DNA of 64,000 nt, from contig JBBBDQ010001270.1 in the NCBI GenBank assembly GCA_037127315.1, forward strand, positions 5,729,501 to 5,793,500, read 5' to 3'. Shown here piece after piece: positions 43,474-54,800 of this stretch. The position numbers and the translations under genes were made by a program. Positions within the stretch are counted from its first letter, which is position 1. Each line of letters starts with the position of its first letter. The stretch comes from Ascarosepion bandense (taxonomy: Eukaryota > Mollusca > Cephalopoda > Sepiida > Sepiidae). The notes under the pieces were generated by a model, which did not search any database, was not told the DNA's origin, and was given only the letters and a program-made list of their open reading frames with translations.

Positions 43474-43662
43474 GAGTGCGAATTCCAGACGGGTTTGTTA
43501 CGTTCACTTCCGCGCAAATACCCTTGGGAAAGGCATGAATCCATCTCTTCCCTCAGAGCTATATGGACAGAAACGGCGATCTGCTGCTGGCGAATCTTCT
43601 GAGAAGTTAGTCATTTACAGAAAGTAATACGTGAGTATTACGTATGGAACTTAATTGACTAA
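43474..43662 (+). mobile_element. SINE-1, decayed
   Basis: GCGAATTCCAG, CGCAAATACCCTTGGGAAAG, then an internal deletion, and TTACGTATGGAACTTAATTG at the end. Confidence 0.8.
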
Positions 43663-43674
43663 AATAGGTCACTG

Positions 43675-44330
43675 TACAACCCAAAATGCCAAATACAGGT
43701 GGGGGATAACAGAATCAAGCAAGTACAAAAATTTAAGTATCTAGGAAGTGTTCTAACAGAAGATGGAAAGTGCGACACTGAGATCCGAAGGCGAATTGGC
43801 ATGGCAAAGGACGCGTTCCAGAAGATGAGCACAATACTAACACACAGGAAAATCTCAATAGAAACGAAGAAAAGAGTGCTAGACTGCTACGTGATGTCAG
43901 TTCTTCAATACGGCTGTGAATGCTGGACAATATCATCGAAAATGAGGACAAAACTGGAAGCGGCCGAAATGTGGTTCTACAGAAGGATGCTACGGATATC
44001 GTGGACTGAGCATACAAGCAACGACGAGGTGTTAGAAAGAATGGCAACAAAAAGGAAATTGATGCTGAGTATCAGGAAGAGACAACAAGTTTCTGGGACA
44101 AGCAATGAGGAAGGAGAGCCTGGAGAACCTGATACTGACTGGTCAGATAGAAGGAAGGAGAGACAGAGGAAAGCAGCGGATAACATATTTGCAGGGTCTG
44201 ATCAGGTGGATGACAGAACGGGGGTTGCCAGGAGCAACAGGAGCAAACATACTAAGAGCCACAAGGGATAGGGAGACGTGGAGAACCATGATCGCCTACG
44301 TCCTGAAGAGACAGGGCACATAGAAGAACA
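43675..44330 (+). pseudogene. LINE-B C-terminal fragment, young copy
   Basis: Open from MGDNRIKQVQKFKYLGSVLT through EDGKCDTEIRRRIGMAKDAF, CYVMSVLQYGCECWTISSKM, EAAEMWFYRRMLRISWTEH to SIRKRQ, where a 2-bp-type shift occurs (expected LKFLGHAMRKE). The other frame continues to ITYLQGLIRWMTERG and VLKRQGT. Ends GGGCACATAGAAGAACAAGA. Confidence 0.93.
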
Positions 44331-44548
44331 AGAAGAAATATCCCGGTCACTATCACTGATTTGAATGATCCTAACGATTTTGGAATCTATTTTTAGATGA
44401 TGACGCATTGGACATCTCTATTCATGAGCAGGAGTATGGGTGGAGAACCGTGTCTGGATGCTGAGAGGTTGTCAGATGAATGTATTTCTAACTGGGGCCT
44501 ACCTGCAAGATGATGCGCTGATTGATCAAAACCTGTTACAATATCACG
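44331..44548. other. Unassigned stretch
   Basis: No recognised feature; it may be the 3' part of an element whose tail seeded the GAA tract. Confidence 0.4.
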
Positions 44549-44566
44549 AAGAAGAAGAAGAAGAAG

Positions 44567-44597
<31 letters not shown>

Positions 44598-45345
44598 GGT
44601 AGAAGAAAAATAAGAAGATGAATAATACGAAGAAGAGGGGCAAGACGAAGAGGAAGAAGAACTAGAAGAAGAAGATTAGGAGGTAGAAGAAGAAGAAAAT
44701 GAGAAAAGCAGAGTAAGAAGAAGAAAAAGAGATGGAAGAAGAAAAATAAGAATTGGAAACGGAAGAAGAAGAGGGGCAAGACGAAGAGGAAAAAGGAATG
44801 GAAGAAAATTAGGAAGAAGAAGAAGAAGAGAATAGAAAAAGCAAAGTAAGAAGAAGAAGAAAAAGAAGAAGAAGAGGTGGAAGAAAAATAAGGAGAAAAG
44901 GAAGAAGAAGAGGGGAAAGATGATGATGAAGAAGAAGAAGAAGAAGAAGAAGAAGATGAAGAAGAAGAAGAAGAAGAAGGGAATAGCAAAACCGGATTAA
45001 GAAGAAGAATAGGTGGAAGAAGAAAACTAAGAAGGAGAATAATAAGAATAAGAGAGGCAAGAGGAAGAGGAATAGGAAGAAGAAGTAGAAGAAGAAGATT
45101 AGGAAGAAGAAAATGAGGGAATAAGAAGAAGAAATGGAATAAGAAGAGGAAGAAGAAGAGGAAAAAGAAGACAAAGTAGAAGAAAAAATAAAAAGAATAA
45201 TAATAAAAATAAGAAGAAGAAGGCAAAGAAGAAGAACTAAGGTAAGAAGAAGAGGAAGAAGAAGAAAAACGGAAAAAGAAATAGGAAAAAAAGAGGGAGA
45301 AGTAGGACAAGAAATAGAAAACGAAAAAGAGGAAGAAAAAGATGT
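44549..45345 (+). repeat. 0.8-kb imperfect (GAA)n purine tract
   Basis: Starts with 16 pure GAA units (44549-44596), then GAA/GAG/GGA/AAA mixtures with rare T and C. The long Leu/Ser/Phe frames on the minus strand come from this composition and are not genes. The tract is able in principle to form intramolecular triplex. Confidence 0.93.
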
Positions 45346-45662
45346 CCTAATGTTCTTTTCTCCTTGCAATGAGCCCCAATTTGGAAGCGATTCAAACATT
45401 ATTTTATCACTTTACAGCCGAATGAACTGAAAATAATTCGGTGGTATAAATTACGCTATTGATGTTGTAAAATAAAATTCTAATTTATGATTTGTTTATC
45501 GCTTTTGAAGCCTAATTCCGCTCATTATTTGAAAAACAATCACTTCTCTTCAGGAAAAAGCAAAGGAAAAAAAATTCAGAACGTCTCCTGAGTCGGTGCA
45601 TTCTTAAATAGCTCACAGGGCAGAAAAACGGGGTAACTGCGCCGGAAATAGAATCAGCAAAA
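45346..45662. other. Unassigned stretch
   Basis: No gene recognised. Confidence 0.5.
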
Positions 45663-45810
45663 AAAGGTTCAAATTCCAGTCTCGCGTCTTCTGTTCCAGT
45701 TCTCATTCATTCCCTTGGGGAAAACAAAAATCAATCTCTTCTTCAACCAGCTGTGAGTTAAAGAGCAATTTAGACTTTGTTTTTTTGCTTTGACAGGCAG
45801 CCAGTCTAGG
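45663..45810 (+). mobile_element. Decayed SINE-1 relative
   Basis: AGGTTCAAATTCCAGTC (B-box-like), TCATTCCCTTGGGGAAAAC, AATCTCTTCTTCAACCAGCT and GGCAGCCAGTCTAGG follow SINE-1 order. Confidence 0.65.
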
Positions 45811-45885
45811 AAAATAACACTTTTGAATTCAAAAGCAATGAAAACAATATGAATCTTTCGTCATATTGCATGACAATTTACTTAA

Positions 45886-46645
45886 TCTAAACTTATTTAT
45901 AAATGGAACTTTGTCTGTGCGCGCGCGCGCGTGTATGTGTGCGTGTGCGTGTCTGTGTGTGTGTGTGTGTGTGTGCGTGTCTGTATGTGTGTGTGTGTCC
46001 ATTATCTATAGACTCCGAAACGGCTGAACCGATTTTCTTGAAAATTTACAACGTTGTACTATAAGCGTCTGCAAGTGTTCTTAGCTAGGTTTTATGTCGA
46101 GGTACACCCGATAAATATCAAAAATTGATACTCGAAAAATCGGGTTATAGAAGGAGTTATCCGATTTTAATCAACTTTGATACACTCATAGACAAAGACA
46201 TAAGAAACGATATTCAGAAGTTTCAAGGTTACAGTTCTTACAATAGTGCAGATAAATCGATACTATATATATATATATATATAAATATATATATAAAAGG
46301 CAAGATTTTTTGTGTGAGTGTCTGTTTAGTTTTTGCTTCGGGTTTGGCTCTAAGTAGGTATAATTGTAGTTCTTAGTCTCAGCCATGATACCATTTACTC
46401 AGAGGACTTATTTAGCCTTCAAAATTCTGTTTGCGACGAAAAAAACTTATTTGATATCGATACCAGGAAATCAAAATTTGACTTACATCCATTCATTTTT
46501 CTTTCAGTCTACGGCTTTGCTTTAACTGGAAACAACTATTGCTTTTTAGTCTTTCGTGCCAACGTCCAAAGAGTCTGAGCTCCAGGACCATGGATTAGTT
46601 TTAAAGCTTTAATTACACCCAAGCAACGCCGTGCTATACTGCTAG
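45886..46645 (+). mobile_element. Helitron, non-autonomous (copy H3)
   Basis: Starts TC after A (45885) and ends TGCTAG before T (46646). Same order as H1: GT/GC-rich run, GACTCCGAAACGGCTGAACC, GTTCTTAGCTAGGTTTTATG, (AT)n at 46264-46295, TTTTTGCTTCGGGTTTGGCT, CAACGCCGTGCTATACTGCT. The 3' hairpin has two mutations (CCCAAGC, CCGTGC). Non-coding. Confidence 0.88.
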
Positions 46646-46734
46646 TAAAAAATATAAATCTGAAGATATATGTCATTTCAAAAATATGTGAAGAAATAAA
46701 GGGCTCGGTTTTATCTCTATATGTTCATGTTTAT

Positions 46735-47072
46735 GAGAAGTGCCCTTTCAAGATGTAGGCGATCCTACATTTACTTGCCTCTCTCCCTTGTCGATTTTAA
46801 TATTTTTCTCTAATACCTCTCCCAAACCCCACTCCCCAATCCACCTTTTCAATCCCATCAATTAGGCCTCGTGCTGCTTTCCTCTGTCTCTTTTTCCCTC
46901 TATCCGTCCTGTAAGTATTAGTTTCTCCAAGTCATCCTTCCTCATTACGCGTCTCAAAAACCTGCTCCTTCCTGATGCCCAGCATAAATGTCCTTTTCGT
47001 TTGTTTCCTCTCAAAAACCTCGTCATTGCTTACATGTTCAGTATATAGTATCCTCAGCATCCTTCTGTAGCA
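46735..47072 (-). pseudogene. LINE-B 3' fragment, old copy
   Basis: The minus strand decodes with many changes to RRMLRILYTEHVSNDEVFER, KRTFMLGIRK and RKRQRKAAR. It joins the mariner remnant at 47073; its 5' truncation point (AGAAGGATGCTGAGGATACT) nearly equals that of the 2.57 kb copy. Confidence 0.75.
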
Positions 47073-48057
47073 ATTCGAAATGAAATTCATGTACTTCTGC
47101 CATCGTTGCGATCGACTTGTAACTCGGTGCGTTGTCTTGGTAAAAGATCACTTTTTCTTCTTCATTTGTGGCCGGTTTTAGCCATTTTTTCTTCAAACGC
47201 ACCAAAATAATGGGTCTTTTCTTTCTCAGCGTAATTGATGAGCAAAATACCTCGCGCATTCCCAAATACAGAGACCAAAACTTTGCCTGCTAATGTTTGC
47301 GGATTTGGTAGTTTCGGGCGGCTTTGACCTGCTGCTGTCTATTCGGCTGACTGCCGATTTGACTCTGATGTAAAGAGGTGGATCCATGTTTCATCTATTG
47401 TCAATTATGTACACAAAAACCCCTTGTTGCGTTGAAACAGTTGCAAACAACGCTCTGAATTGTCGACTTGTTGTTTTTGATCGACTGTGAGCAAACTTGG
47501 CACCCACTTTAAACCCAGCTTTCTTATTGACAATTATTCGTGCAAAATGGTGAATACACTACATTCTGATATGTTCAACTCTTCTGCTATCTCACACAAC
47601 TTCAGTTTACGTTCGGCCAAAACAAGTTTGTGAATTATTTTGATGTTTTTCGGGACAACTTACGATTTGCTTGAGCGTTCAGCATCATTCGCGTCTGTAA
47701 AACCGCATTTAATGTCAGCATACCACCTCTTAACCGTTGTTTCCAACGGAGTAGAGTCCGAATTACATTTAACAGCATTGCTTTGCTTGAACAGTATTTT
47801 CTATCGCCATTGCTTTGCTTAAACAGTATTTTTCTCATCAGAAAGCATTGCATTATCAACATACTAAATTAATTTTTTTTTCATTGTTTTGAAAATTTGC
47901 AACAGTAGCTTCACTTAAATAACTGTAATTTGTAAACTAATAATCTGATTGGGTCCAAATTTTGTCACGTGCAATTTGAAGGTTAGTACTTCATAAAAAT
48001 CATATGGATTTTTTTAAAATTCGTGGCGCCATCTATATGTCAAACCCGATACTTATT
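47073..48057 (-). pseudogene. Mariner transposase remnant
   Basis: The minus strand reads, across frameshifts and stops: PLETTVKRWYADIKCGFTDA, NDAERSSKS, IIHKLVLAERKLKLCEIAEE (helix-turn-helix region), LTIDETWIHLFTSESNRQSA (first catalytic Asp in DETW), GKVLVSVFGNARGILLINYA, VIFYQDNAPSYKSIATMAEV (second catalytic Asp in QDNAP), HEFHFELL. It is cut there by LINE-B sequence, losing the third Asp. The 5' end carries TCGGGTTTGACATATAGATG near 48045, a plausible TIR. Confidence 0.9.
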
Positions 48058-48233
48058 GGGTGATGGGTGAAGACAGTAAGATGTACGGTTTAGGAGGATA
48101 TAGAAAAGATAACGTTTACATCTAAACTTGAAGAAGTTAAGATTGTAGTGACCAGAGAAGCATCCACTCTGGAGTCTGTTCCATAAAAAAATAGAGGTTA
48201 TGAGAAATAAATTTCAATAGGACTACCTTCTTA
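48058..48233. other. Unassigned stretch
   Basis: Nothing recognised. Confidence 0.5.
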
Positions 48234-48540
48234 TGTGCGTTGTGGTGTATTGAATATCGGCTCGGAACGAGAAATCGGGGAGCCGAGTTCAAATTACAGC
48301 TGAATTCATTGCATTCACTTACGCGCAAATACCCTTGGGAAAGGTATTCATCCGTCTATTCCTTCCAGTTACGGGTTAAATAACAGGACAGATTGGGTTC
48401 TATAGCCTTGTTTGGCAACCAGTCTACCGCAGAAAGTAATGGCAACCTACTGCGGGAAAATCTTATGCCCAGTCAGTCATGTTTCTTTCGACACATGATC
48501 GCCCAATCGTGCATTACGTATGGCACTTAACTGACTGACC
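48234..48540 (+). mobile_element. SINE-1, full length
   Basis: Head TATGTGCGTTGTGGTGTATT, B box GAGTTCAAATTACAG (mutated). Hairpin CATGTTTCTTTCGACACATG keeps pairing at one position only in part. Ends CACTTAACTGACTGACC. Confidence 0.94.
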
Positions 48541-48604
48541 GTGTTAGTATCCAGCTACTCTCATCTATGAACGATAGTTGACTTATATTTTGCCATGATA
48601 GTTC

Positions 48605-48676
48605 GCAAATATCATGGATCGAGCATGTGAGCAATGATGAGGTCTTGGAAATGATAGAAACGAAAAGGAAATTAAG
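48605..48676 (+). pseudogene. Short LINE-B fragment
   Basis: Reads ISWIEHVSNDEVLEMIETKR KL, the region after the RT of LINE-B. Confidence 0.8.
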
Positions 48677-48873
48677 AATACCCTTAGGAATGTTATTAAT
48701 CCATCGCTTCTTCCTCCAACTATGGATTAAATAACAGGACAGATTGGATTCGATAGCCTTGGTAGGCAACTAGTCTACCGCAGAAAGCAATGGCAACCTA
48801 CTGCGGAAAAATCTTCTGCCCAGTCAGTCATGTCCCTTTCGAGACATGATCGCCCAAGCATGTATCACTTAAC
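48677..48873 (+). mobile_element. SINE-1 3' fragment
   Basis: Starts at AATACCCTTAGGAATGTTAT, directly fused to the LINE-B fragment; ends TGTATCACTTAACT with a 6-bp internal deletion. Confidence 0.9.
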
Positions 48874-48899
48874 TAAACTTCTTACTAGTGTTTAGGGGC

Positions 48900-49215
48900 T
48901 ATGTTATTTTGCAACACCAGTTTCTGTATATGCACAGAAGTTGAGCCACGTCGAACATTGTCAGTATCAAGATTGATGAACGCTTGAAAATATCAGGTGT
49001 TGTAAGCTTAGATGTGTTGGTGGTCTAATGGATAATGGCTCGGAATTTTCAGTCTGAGCGCCGAGTTTCGCTTCTAATTGGAATCGTTATATTCGCTGAC
49101 ACACATTAAGAAAGATATGCATCCACCACTACACCAACAACTATAAGTTAACATCCCCACAAAATATCTTACAATCTAAAAATATTTTCTGGTTTTAAAT
49201 AACATGAAATGGAAG
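48900..49215 (+). mobile_element. Composite 5S-tRNA SINE (SINE-3), second copy
   Basis: 5S-like part: GCAACACCAGTTTCTGTATA, ACAGAAGTTGAGCCACGTCG, CAGTATCAAGATTGATGAAC, ATATCAGGTGTTGTAAGCTT. Immediately after is a tRNA-like head TGTTGGTGGTCTAATGGATA with B-box-like GCCGAGTTTCGCTTC. Then a tail ATCTTACAATCTAAAAATAT. Same order as at 10.65-11.0 kb. Confidence 0.8.
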
Positions 49216-49636
49216 AAGTTGATTCGCATCTTTACCATAGATATTTGCGCATCATTGAATTTAACTGGAACATGAACTCAGTTCTCTTTGATATATGCCC
49301 GCATAGTCAACTTAGTTTTTACACATCTTTTTAAAAGCCGACATCATTTGAACGACGATTGGCTGTGTTATTACATATGAAATAATGTAAATTTTTGGAA
49401 GGACAATCTATATATACAAGATGTACATAAAGTTCGTGTGCACTTCTAAAAATTTATAACTTTCTTTGTCTTTGCGATAGAAATAATTTGTGAAAAAGAA
49501 TTACAAAGTAGTAAATCTATATTTTTTAAGGTTTTTGAAATGTTATTTAAATTTCTACATGTCATCCATCGTTAGCAATACAAAGGGTAATACGATTTTG
49601 CAGTTCACAGAAAACATTTGCTAACTGATTTTTTTT
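49216..49636. other. Unassigned stretch
   Basis: ATATACAAGATGTACATAAAG at about 49411 resembles ends of other retroposons, but no family is established. Confidence 0.4.
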
Positions 49637-50761
49637 TAATCATTTTACCCCTAGCAAGGCGGAAATGCCACTGATGGGCAGGGGGCTACATAATTGTAAA
49701 AAGATTAATTAGAAAAGAGGTGTACAAACTAGTTAGAAAGGAGCAATAGAAAGCTGAGAATGCAGGTGCGATGACAGATACATAGGTGGAGAGAAAAGGA
49801 AGGATATACTGGGGTGGGGAGAGAGAGCTAGAGTCTAATGGTTGGTAGATGAGTATTGACTTTGCATTTAAATTTCTGGAGGTTGTAACCGTCAGGAAAG
49901 CAAGAATACGAGAGCGAGTTCCACAGGCGGGAAGTGCGAGAGAAGAAGCTGAAGGAGTAGAATTGCTGTCTGCATTTGGCTAACCTGACTATGAATGGGT
50001 GGGACCCAGTTGCCAGTCTGGTTGCACGAGTAAACACCTGTTGAGGAGGCATCAGTGACTTAATTTCGTCCGAGCAGAAGCCATGAAAGTATTTATAGAA
50101 CAGACAAAGGGAGGCCACATTTCGACGGTGGGGAAGTGGCTGAAGTCGAGCCGCCAGATCAGTACCTATCACATTACAGACTCTCCTTTGGAGCCTGTCA
50201 AGAACACTGAGGAGAACGGCAGGGGCACCTGACCATAAATGGCAGCAGTACTCCATGCACGGACGGATGGTTGACTTGTATATATGCAGGATGGATTCAG
50301 GCGAAAAAACATCCTGGATCGACATAGTGACCCAACCTTCTTAGCAGTAGATTTTGCTATGGATTCAATATAGTGGTTCCATTTGAGGTCTGAGGACAGG
50401 GTCAATCCGAGGAGACGTAGTGTATTGCTATCCGGGAGAATCGCTTGGTTCATGCTTATGGGAGGCAGGAGAGGTTGCCTGTAATGGTTGACAGAAAACA
50501 GCTTGGTCTTAGACGAATTGAAGTTGACAAGTCACTTCTTGCTCCAGTTCACCACAGAGTGTAGATCCCGTTCAAGGTCAGCAGCGAGATTATGTCTGTC
50601 CGCCACGACAGGTTTCTTACTGGTGCGGGAGTATATTGTAGTGTCATCTGCGTAGATGCCTACTTGGGACTTGATCTCATCTGGGAGGTCGTTGATGAAA
50701 ATAAGGAAGAGCGTGGGACACCAGCATTCGTGCTGTAGGACGAAGAGGCACGCCCATTCAA
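49637..50761 (-). pseudogene. LINE-A RT 3' half, opposite orientation
   Basis: Minus-strand counterpart of the 15.88-17.03 kb copy. The start TGAATGGGCGTGCC (50760) is at the same source base. About 22 bp covering the codons for QGSILGP are deleted. [17 protein letters not shown] follows, then MNQAILPDSNTLRLLGLTLS, KSTIRPCMEYCCHLWSGAP, LDRLQRRVCNVIGTDL, NVASLCLFYKYFHGFCSDEI, RTSRLWNSLSYSCFPDGYNL. The C-terminal part is open over 165 codons with a shift near 50310. Confidence 0.93.
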
Positions 50762-51012
50762 AACGACTTTCATTTTGCGGTATTATATACCCATGGTTAG
50801 TATTCTCGGGTTAATAGATATATTCAAGAAAGAGAATATTGGCGTTCATTATCGATATCATAGTTGTACCTATTTGGCAAAGTATTAATAGAGGTGGCGT
50901 AGAATCCTCAGGTATCAGTTTTCAACTGATCTGAATGGTTGACAGTTAGACGGGGCAAAATCAGAAATGTCAGGAGGATGGATATTCCATATTTGCCACT
51001 GTACAATTTTTA
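50762..51012. other. Unassigned stretch
   Basis: Nothing recognised. Confidence 0.5.
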
Positions 51013-51475
51013 CGATGTGCATTCTGGTGCAGTGGATATCGACTTGGAACGAATAAGCGGAGAACCATGTTCGAATTCCAGTTGAATACTTTGCATTCAC
51101 TTACGCGCAAAAAGGACTTTTAAATTTTCAATTCCATATAATATTTCTTTTAAATCTTCAATTCCATGGAATATTTCTTGACTCTTCCTTTGCAAAAAAT
51201 GACAAAACCATCGTTGGTATGTTCGGACACATAAACCTTCATTTCCATAGAGAGAACGAAAAATTCTTACTGCTTCCCTATTAATACATCTCTTTCCCCT
51301 CTAACTATGGGTAACAAAGCAGATCAAATTGTTTCTATAGCCTAGGTTGGCAACCATCCTACTGCAGAAAAAAATGGTGAACTAATGCGTGATAAATTTT
51401 CTGCCAGTCAGTCATGTTTAATTCGAGACATTATCGCTCATGCGAATATTACATATGACACTTAACTGACCGACT
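51013..51475 (+). mobile_element. SINE-1 interrupted by satellite sequence
   Basis: Head GATGTGCATTCTGGTGCAGT and B box ATGTTCGAATTCCAG run to CACTTACGCGCAA (51109). The body resumes at TATTAATACATCTCTTTCCC (51283) and runs to CATATGACACTTAACTGAC. The 170 bp between are satellite-like. The distal part is diverged. Confidence 0.87.
51110..51281 (+). repeat. Diverged satellite dimer inside SINE-1
   Basis: GGAATATTTCTTGACTCTTC, then AAAATGACAAAACC.TCGTTGG, ATGTTCGGACACATAAACC, TTCCATAGAGAGAACGAA and CTTACTGCTTCCC follow the monomer of the 51.8-64 kb array in order; the preceding 85 bp align weakly. About 170 bp is close to two monomers. Confidence 0.72.
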
Positions 51476-51800
51476 GTTTTTCTCAGTGACTCGGTCAGTT
51501 TGTAACCTTTTATTATCGTGTAAGATCAGCACGCCTTTATGATTAAGCAATTATTTTTCCGCAAATGAAGTGTACTCTTCAATGAGAAGGGAAAACCTTC
51601 TAATTAAGCTGAGGATTAGTCAGATGAGAGAAACAATGACCAGATTTAGATATTTTTCAGAGTTCATGAAAATGTTTAAGATCGAATTATATTAAGATGT
51701 TTGTTTAACTGGCCTGTTTACGATTTATCTGAACTACAGTTGGCAGATATTCAGAGTTCGCAAAACTTAGTAGACTCAGTTATGATGTTCCTGATTGAAA
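51476..51800. other. Unassigned stretch
   Basis: Unique-looking DNA between the SINE and the array. Nothing recognised. Confidence 0.5.
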
Positions 51801-54800
51801 CTGGAAAAATCGTCGTTGATATGTCCCGACACGTAAATCATAATTTTTATAGAGAAGCTTGTTGCTTCACCGGCTAAAATTGGCAAAACCGCTGTTGGAA
51901 TGTCCGAATAATTAAACATTCCTTTCTATAGAGAGGCGAATATTTCTTGTTGCTTCCCCGGCTAAAATTGGCAAAAACGTTGTCGGAATGTCCGAATAAT
52001 TAAACATTCCTTTCTATAGAGAGGCGAATATTTTTGTTGTTTCCCCGGCTAAAATTGGCAAAACCGTTGTTGGAATGTCCGAATAATTAAACATTCCTTT
52101 CTATAGAGAGGCGAATATTTTTGTTGTTTCCCCGGCTAAAATTGGCAAAAACGTTGTTGGAATGTCCGAATAATTAAACATTCCTTTCTATAGAGAGGCG
52201 AATATTTCTTGTTGCTTCCCCGGCTAAAATTGGCAAAAACGTTGTTGGAATGTCCGAATAATTAAACATTCCTTTCTATAGAGAGGCGAATATTTCTTGT
52301 TGCTTCCCCGGCTAAAATTGGCAAAAACGTTGTTGGAATGTCCGAATAATTAAACATTCCTTTCTATAGAGAGGCGAATATTTCTTGTTGCTTCTCCGTC
52401 TAAACTTGGCAAAACCGTTGTTGGAATGTCCGAATAATTAAACATTCCTTTCTATTGAGAGGCGAATATTTCTTGTTGCTTCTCCGGCTAAAATTGGCAA
52501 AAACGTTGTTGGAATGTCCGAATAATTAAACATTCCTTTCTATAGAGAGGCGAATATTTCTTGTTGCTTCCCCGGCTAAAATTGGCAAAAACGTTGTTGG
52601 AATGTCCGAATAGTTAAACATTCCTTTCTATAGAGGAGGCGAATATTTCTTGTTGCTTCCCCAGCTAAAATTGGCAAAACCGTTGTTGGAATGTCCGAAT
52701 AATTAAACATTCCTTTCTATAGAAGAGGGCGAATATTTCTTGTTGCTTCAACGGCTAAAATTGGCAAAAACGTTGTTGGAATACCGAATAATTAAACATT
52801 CCTTTCATAGAAACGAATATTGCTTGTTGCTTCACCGGCTAAAATTGGCAAAACCGTTGGGAGAAATGTCCGAATAATTAAACATTGTTTTATAGAGAGC
52901 GAATATTTCTTGTTGCTTCTCCGACAAAATTGGCAAAAACGTTGTTGGAATGTCGAATAATTGACATTCCTTTCTATCTAGAGAGCGAATATTTCTTGTT
53001 TGCTTCCCCGGCTAAAATTAGCGACGCCGTTGTTGGAATGTCCGAATAATTAAACATTCCTTTCTATAGAGGAGAGCGAATATTTCTTGTTGCTTCCCCG
53101 GCCAATTGGCAAAAACGTTGTTGGAATATGAATAATTGCTCATATTCCTTTCTATAGAGAGGCGAATATTTCTTGTTGCTTCTCCGGCTAGTGGTAACGT
53201 TGTTGGAATGTCCGAATAATTAAACATTCCTTTCTATAGAAGCCGAATATTTCTTATTTGCTTCCCCAGCTAAAATTGGCAAAACCGTTGTTGGAATGTC
53301 GAATAATTAAGCATTCCTTTCTATAGAGAGACGAATATTTCTTGTTGCTTCTCCGGCTAAAATTGTAAAAACGTTGGTGGAATGTCCGAATAATTAAACA
53401 TTCACTTTCTATATAGAGGCAGATATTTCTTGTTGCTTCTCCGGCTAAAATTGGCAAAAACGTTGTTGGAATGTCCGAATAATTAAACATTTCCTTTCTA
53501 TAGAGAGCGAATATTTCTTGTGCTTCCCCGGATAAATTTGGCAAAACCGTTGTTGGAATGTCCGAATAATTAAACATTCTTTATAGAAGGCGAATATTTC
53601 TTGTTGCTTCCCGGCTAAAAAATTGGCAAAAACATTGTTGGAATGTCCGAATAATTAAACATTCCTTTCTATAGAAGGCGAATATTTCTGTTGCTTCCCC
53701 GGATAAATTTGGCAAAACGTACTGTTGGAATGTGAATAATTAAACATTCCTTTCTATAGAAAGGCAAATGTTTTCTTGTTGCTTCGGCTAAAATTGGCAA
53801 AACCGTTGTTGGAATGTCCGAATAATTCACGTCTTCCTTTCTATAGAAGCGAATATTTCTTGTTTCTTCCCCGGCTAAAATTGGCAAAAACATTGTTGGA
53901 ATGTCCGAATAATTAAACATTCCTTTCTATAGAGAGCCGAATATTTTCTTGTTGCTTCCCCGGATAAAATTGGCAAAAACGTTGTTGGAATGTCCGAATA
54001 ATTAAACATTCCTTTCTATAGAGAAGCGAATATTTCTTGTTGCTTCCCCCATTAAAATTGGCAAAACCGTTGTTGAGAATGTCGAACAATTAAGCATTCT
54101 TTCCACAGAGAGAATATTTCTTGTTTTCTTCGGCTAAAATTGGCAAAAACATTGTTGGAATGTCCGAATAATTAAACATTCCTTTCTATGAGGCGAATAT
54201 TTCTTGTTGCTTCCCCGGATAAAATTGCTTAAAACGTTGTTGGAATGTCCGAATAATTAAACATTCCTTTTCACTAGAAGAGGCAAGAATATTTTCTTGT
54301 TGCTTCCGGCTAAAATTGGCAAAACCGTTGTTGGAATGTCCGAATAATTAAACATTCCTTTCTATGAAAACGAATATTTCTTGTTTCTTCCCCGGCTAAA
54401 ATTGGCAAAAACATTGTTGGAATGTCCGAATAATTAAACATTCTTTTCTATAAGAGAGCGAATATTTCTTGTTGCCCCGGCTAAAATTGGCAAAAACGTT
54501 GTTGGAATGTCCGAATAATTGTGCTACTTTCTATAGAGCAGTATTTCTTGTTGCTTCCCCGGCTAAAATTGGCAAAACCGTTGTTGGAATGTCCGAATAA
54601 TTAAACATTCCTTTCTATAGAGAAGCGAATATTTCTTGTTTCTTCCCCGGCTAAAATTGGCAAAAACATTGTTGGAATGTCCGAATAATTAAACATTCCC
54701 CTTCTATAGAAGGCAGATATTTCTTATTTGCTTCCCGGCTAAAATTGGCAAACCGTTGTTGGAATGTCCGAATAATTAAACATTCCTTTCTATAGAGAAC

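Noticed and set aside
44393..45399. Long Leu/Ser/Phe-rich minus-strand frames (305 and 196 codons)
   Set aside because: They come from the GAA-rich tract, where stop codons are rare on the complementary strand.
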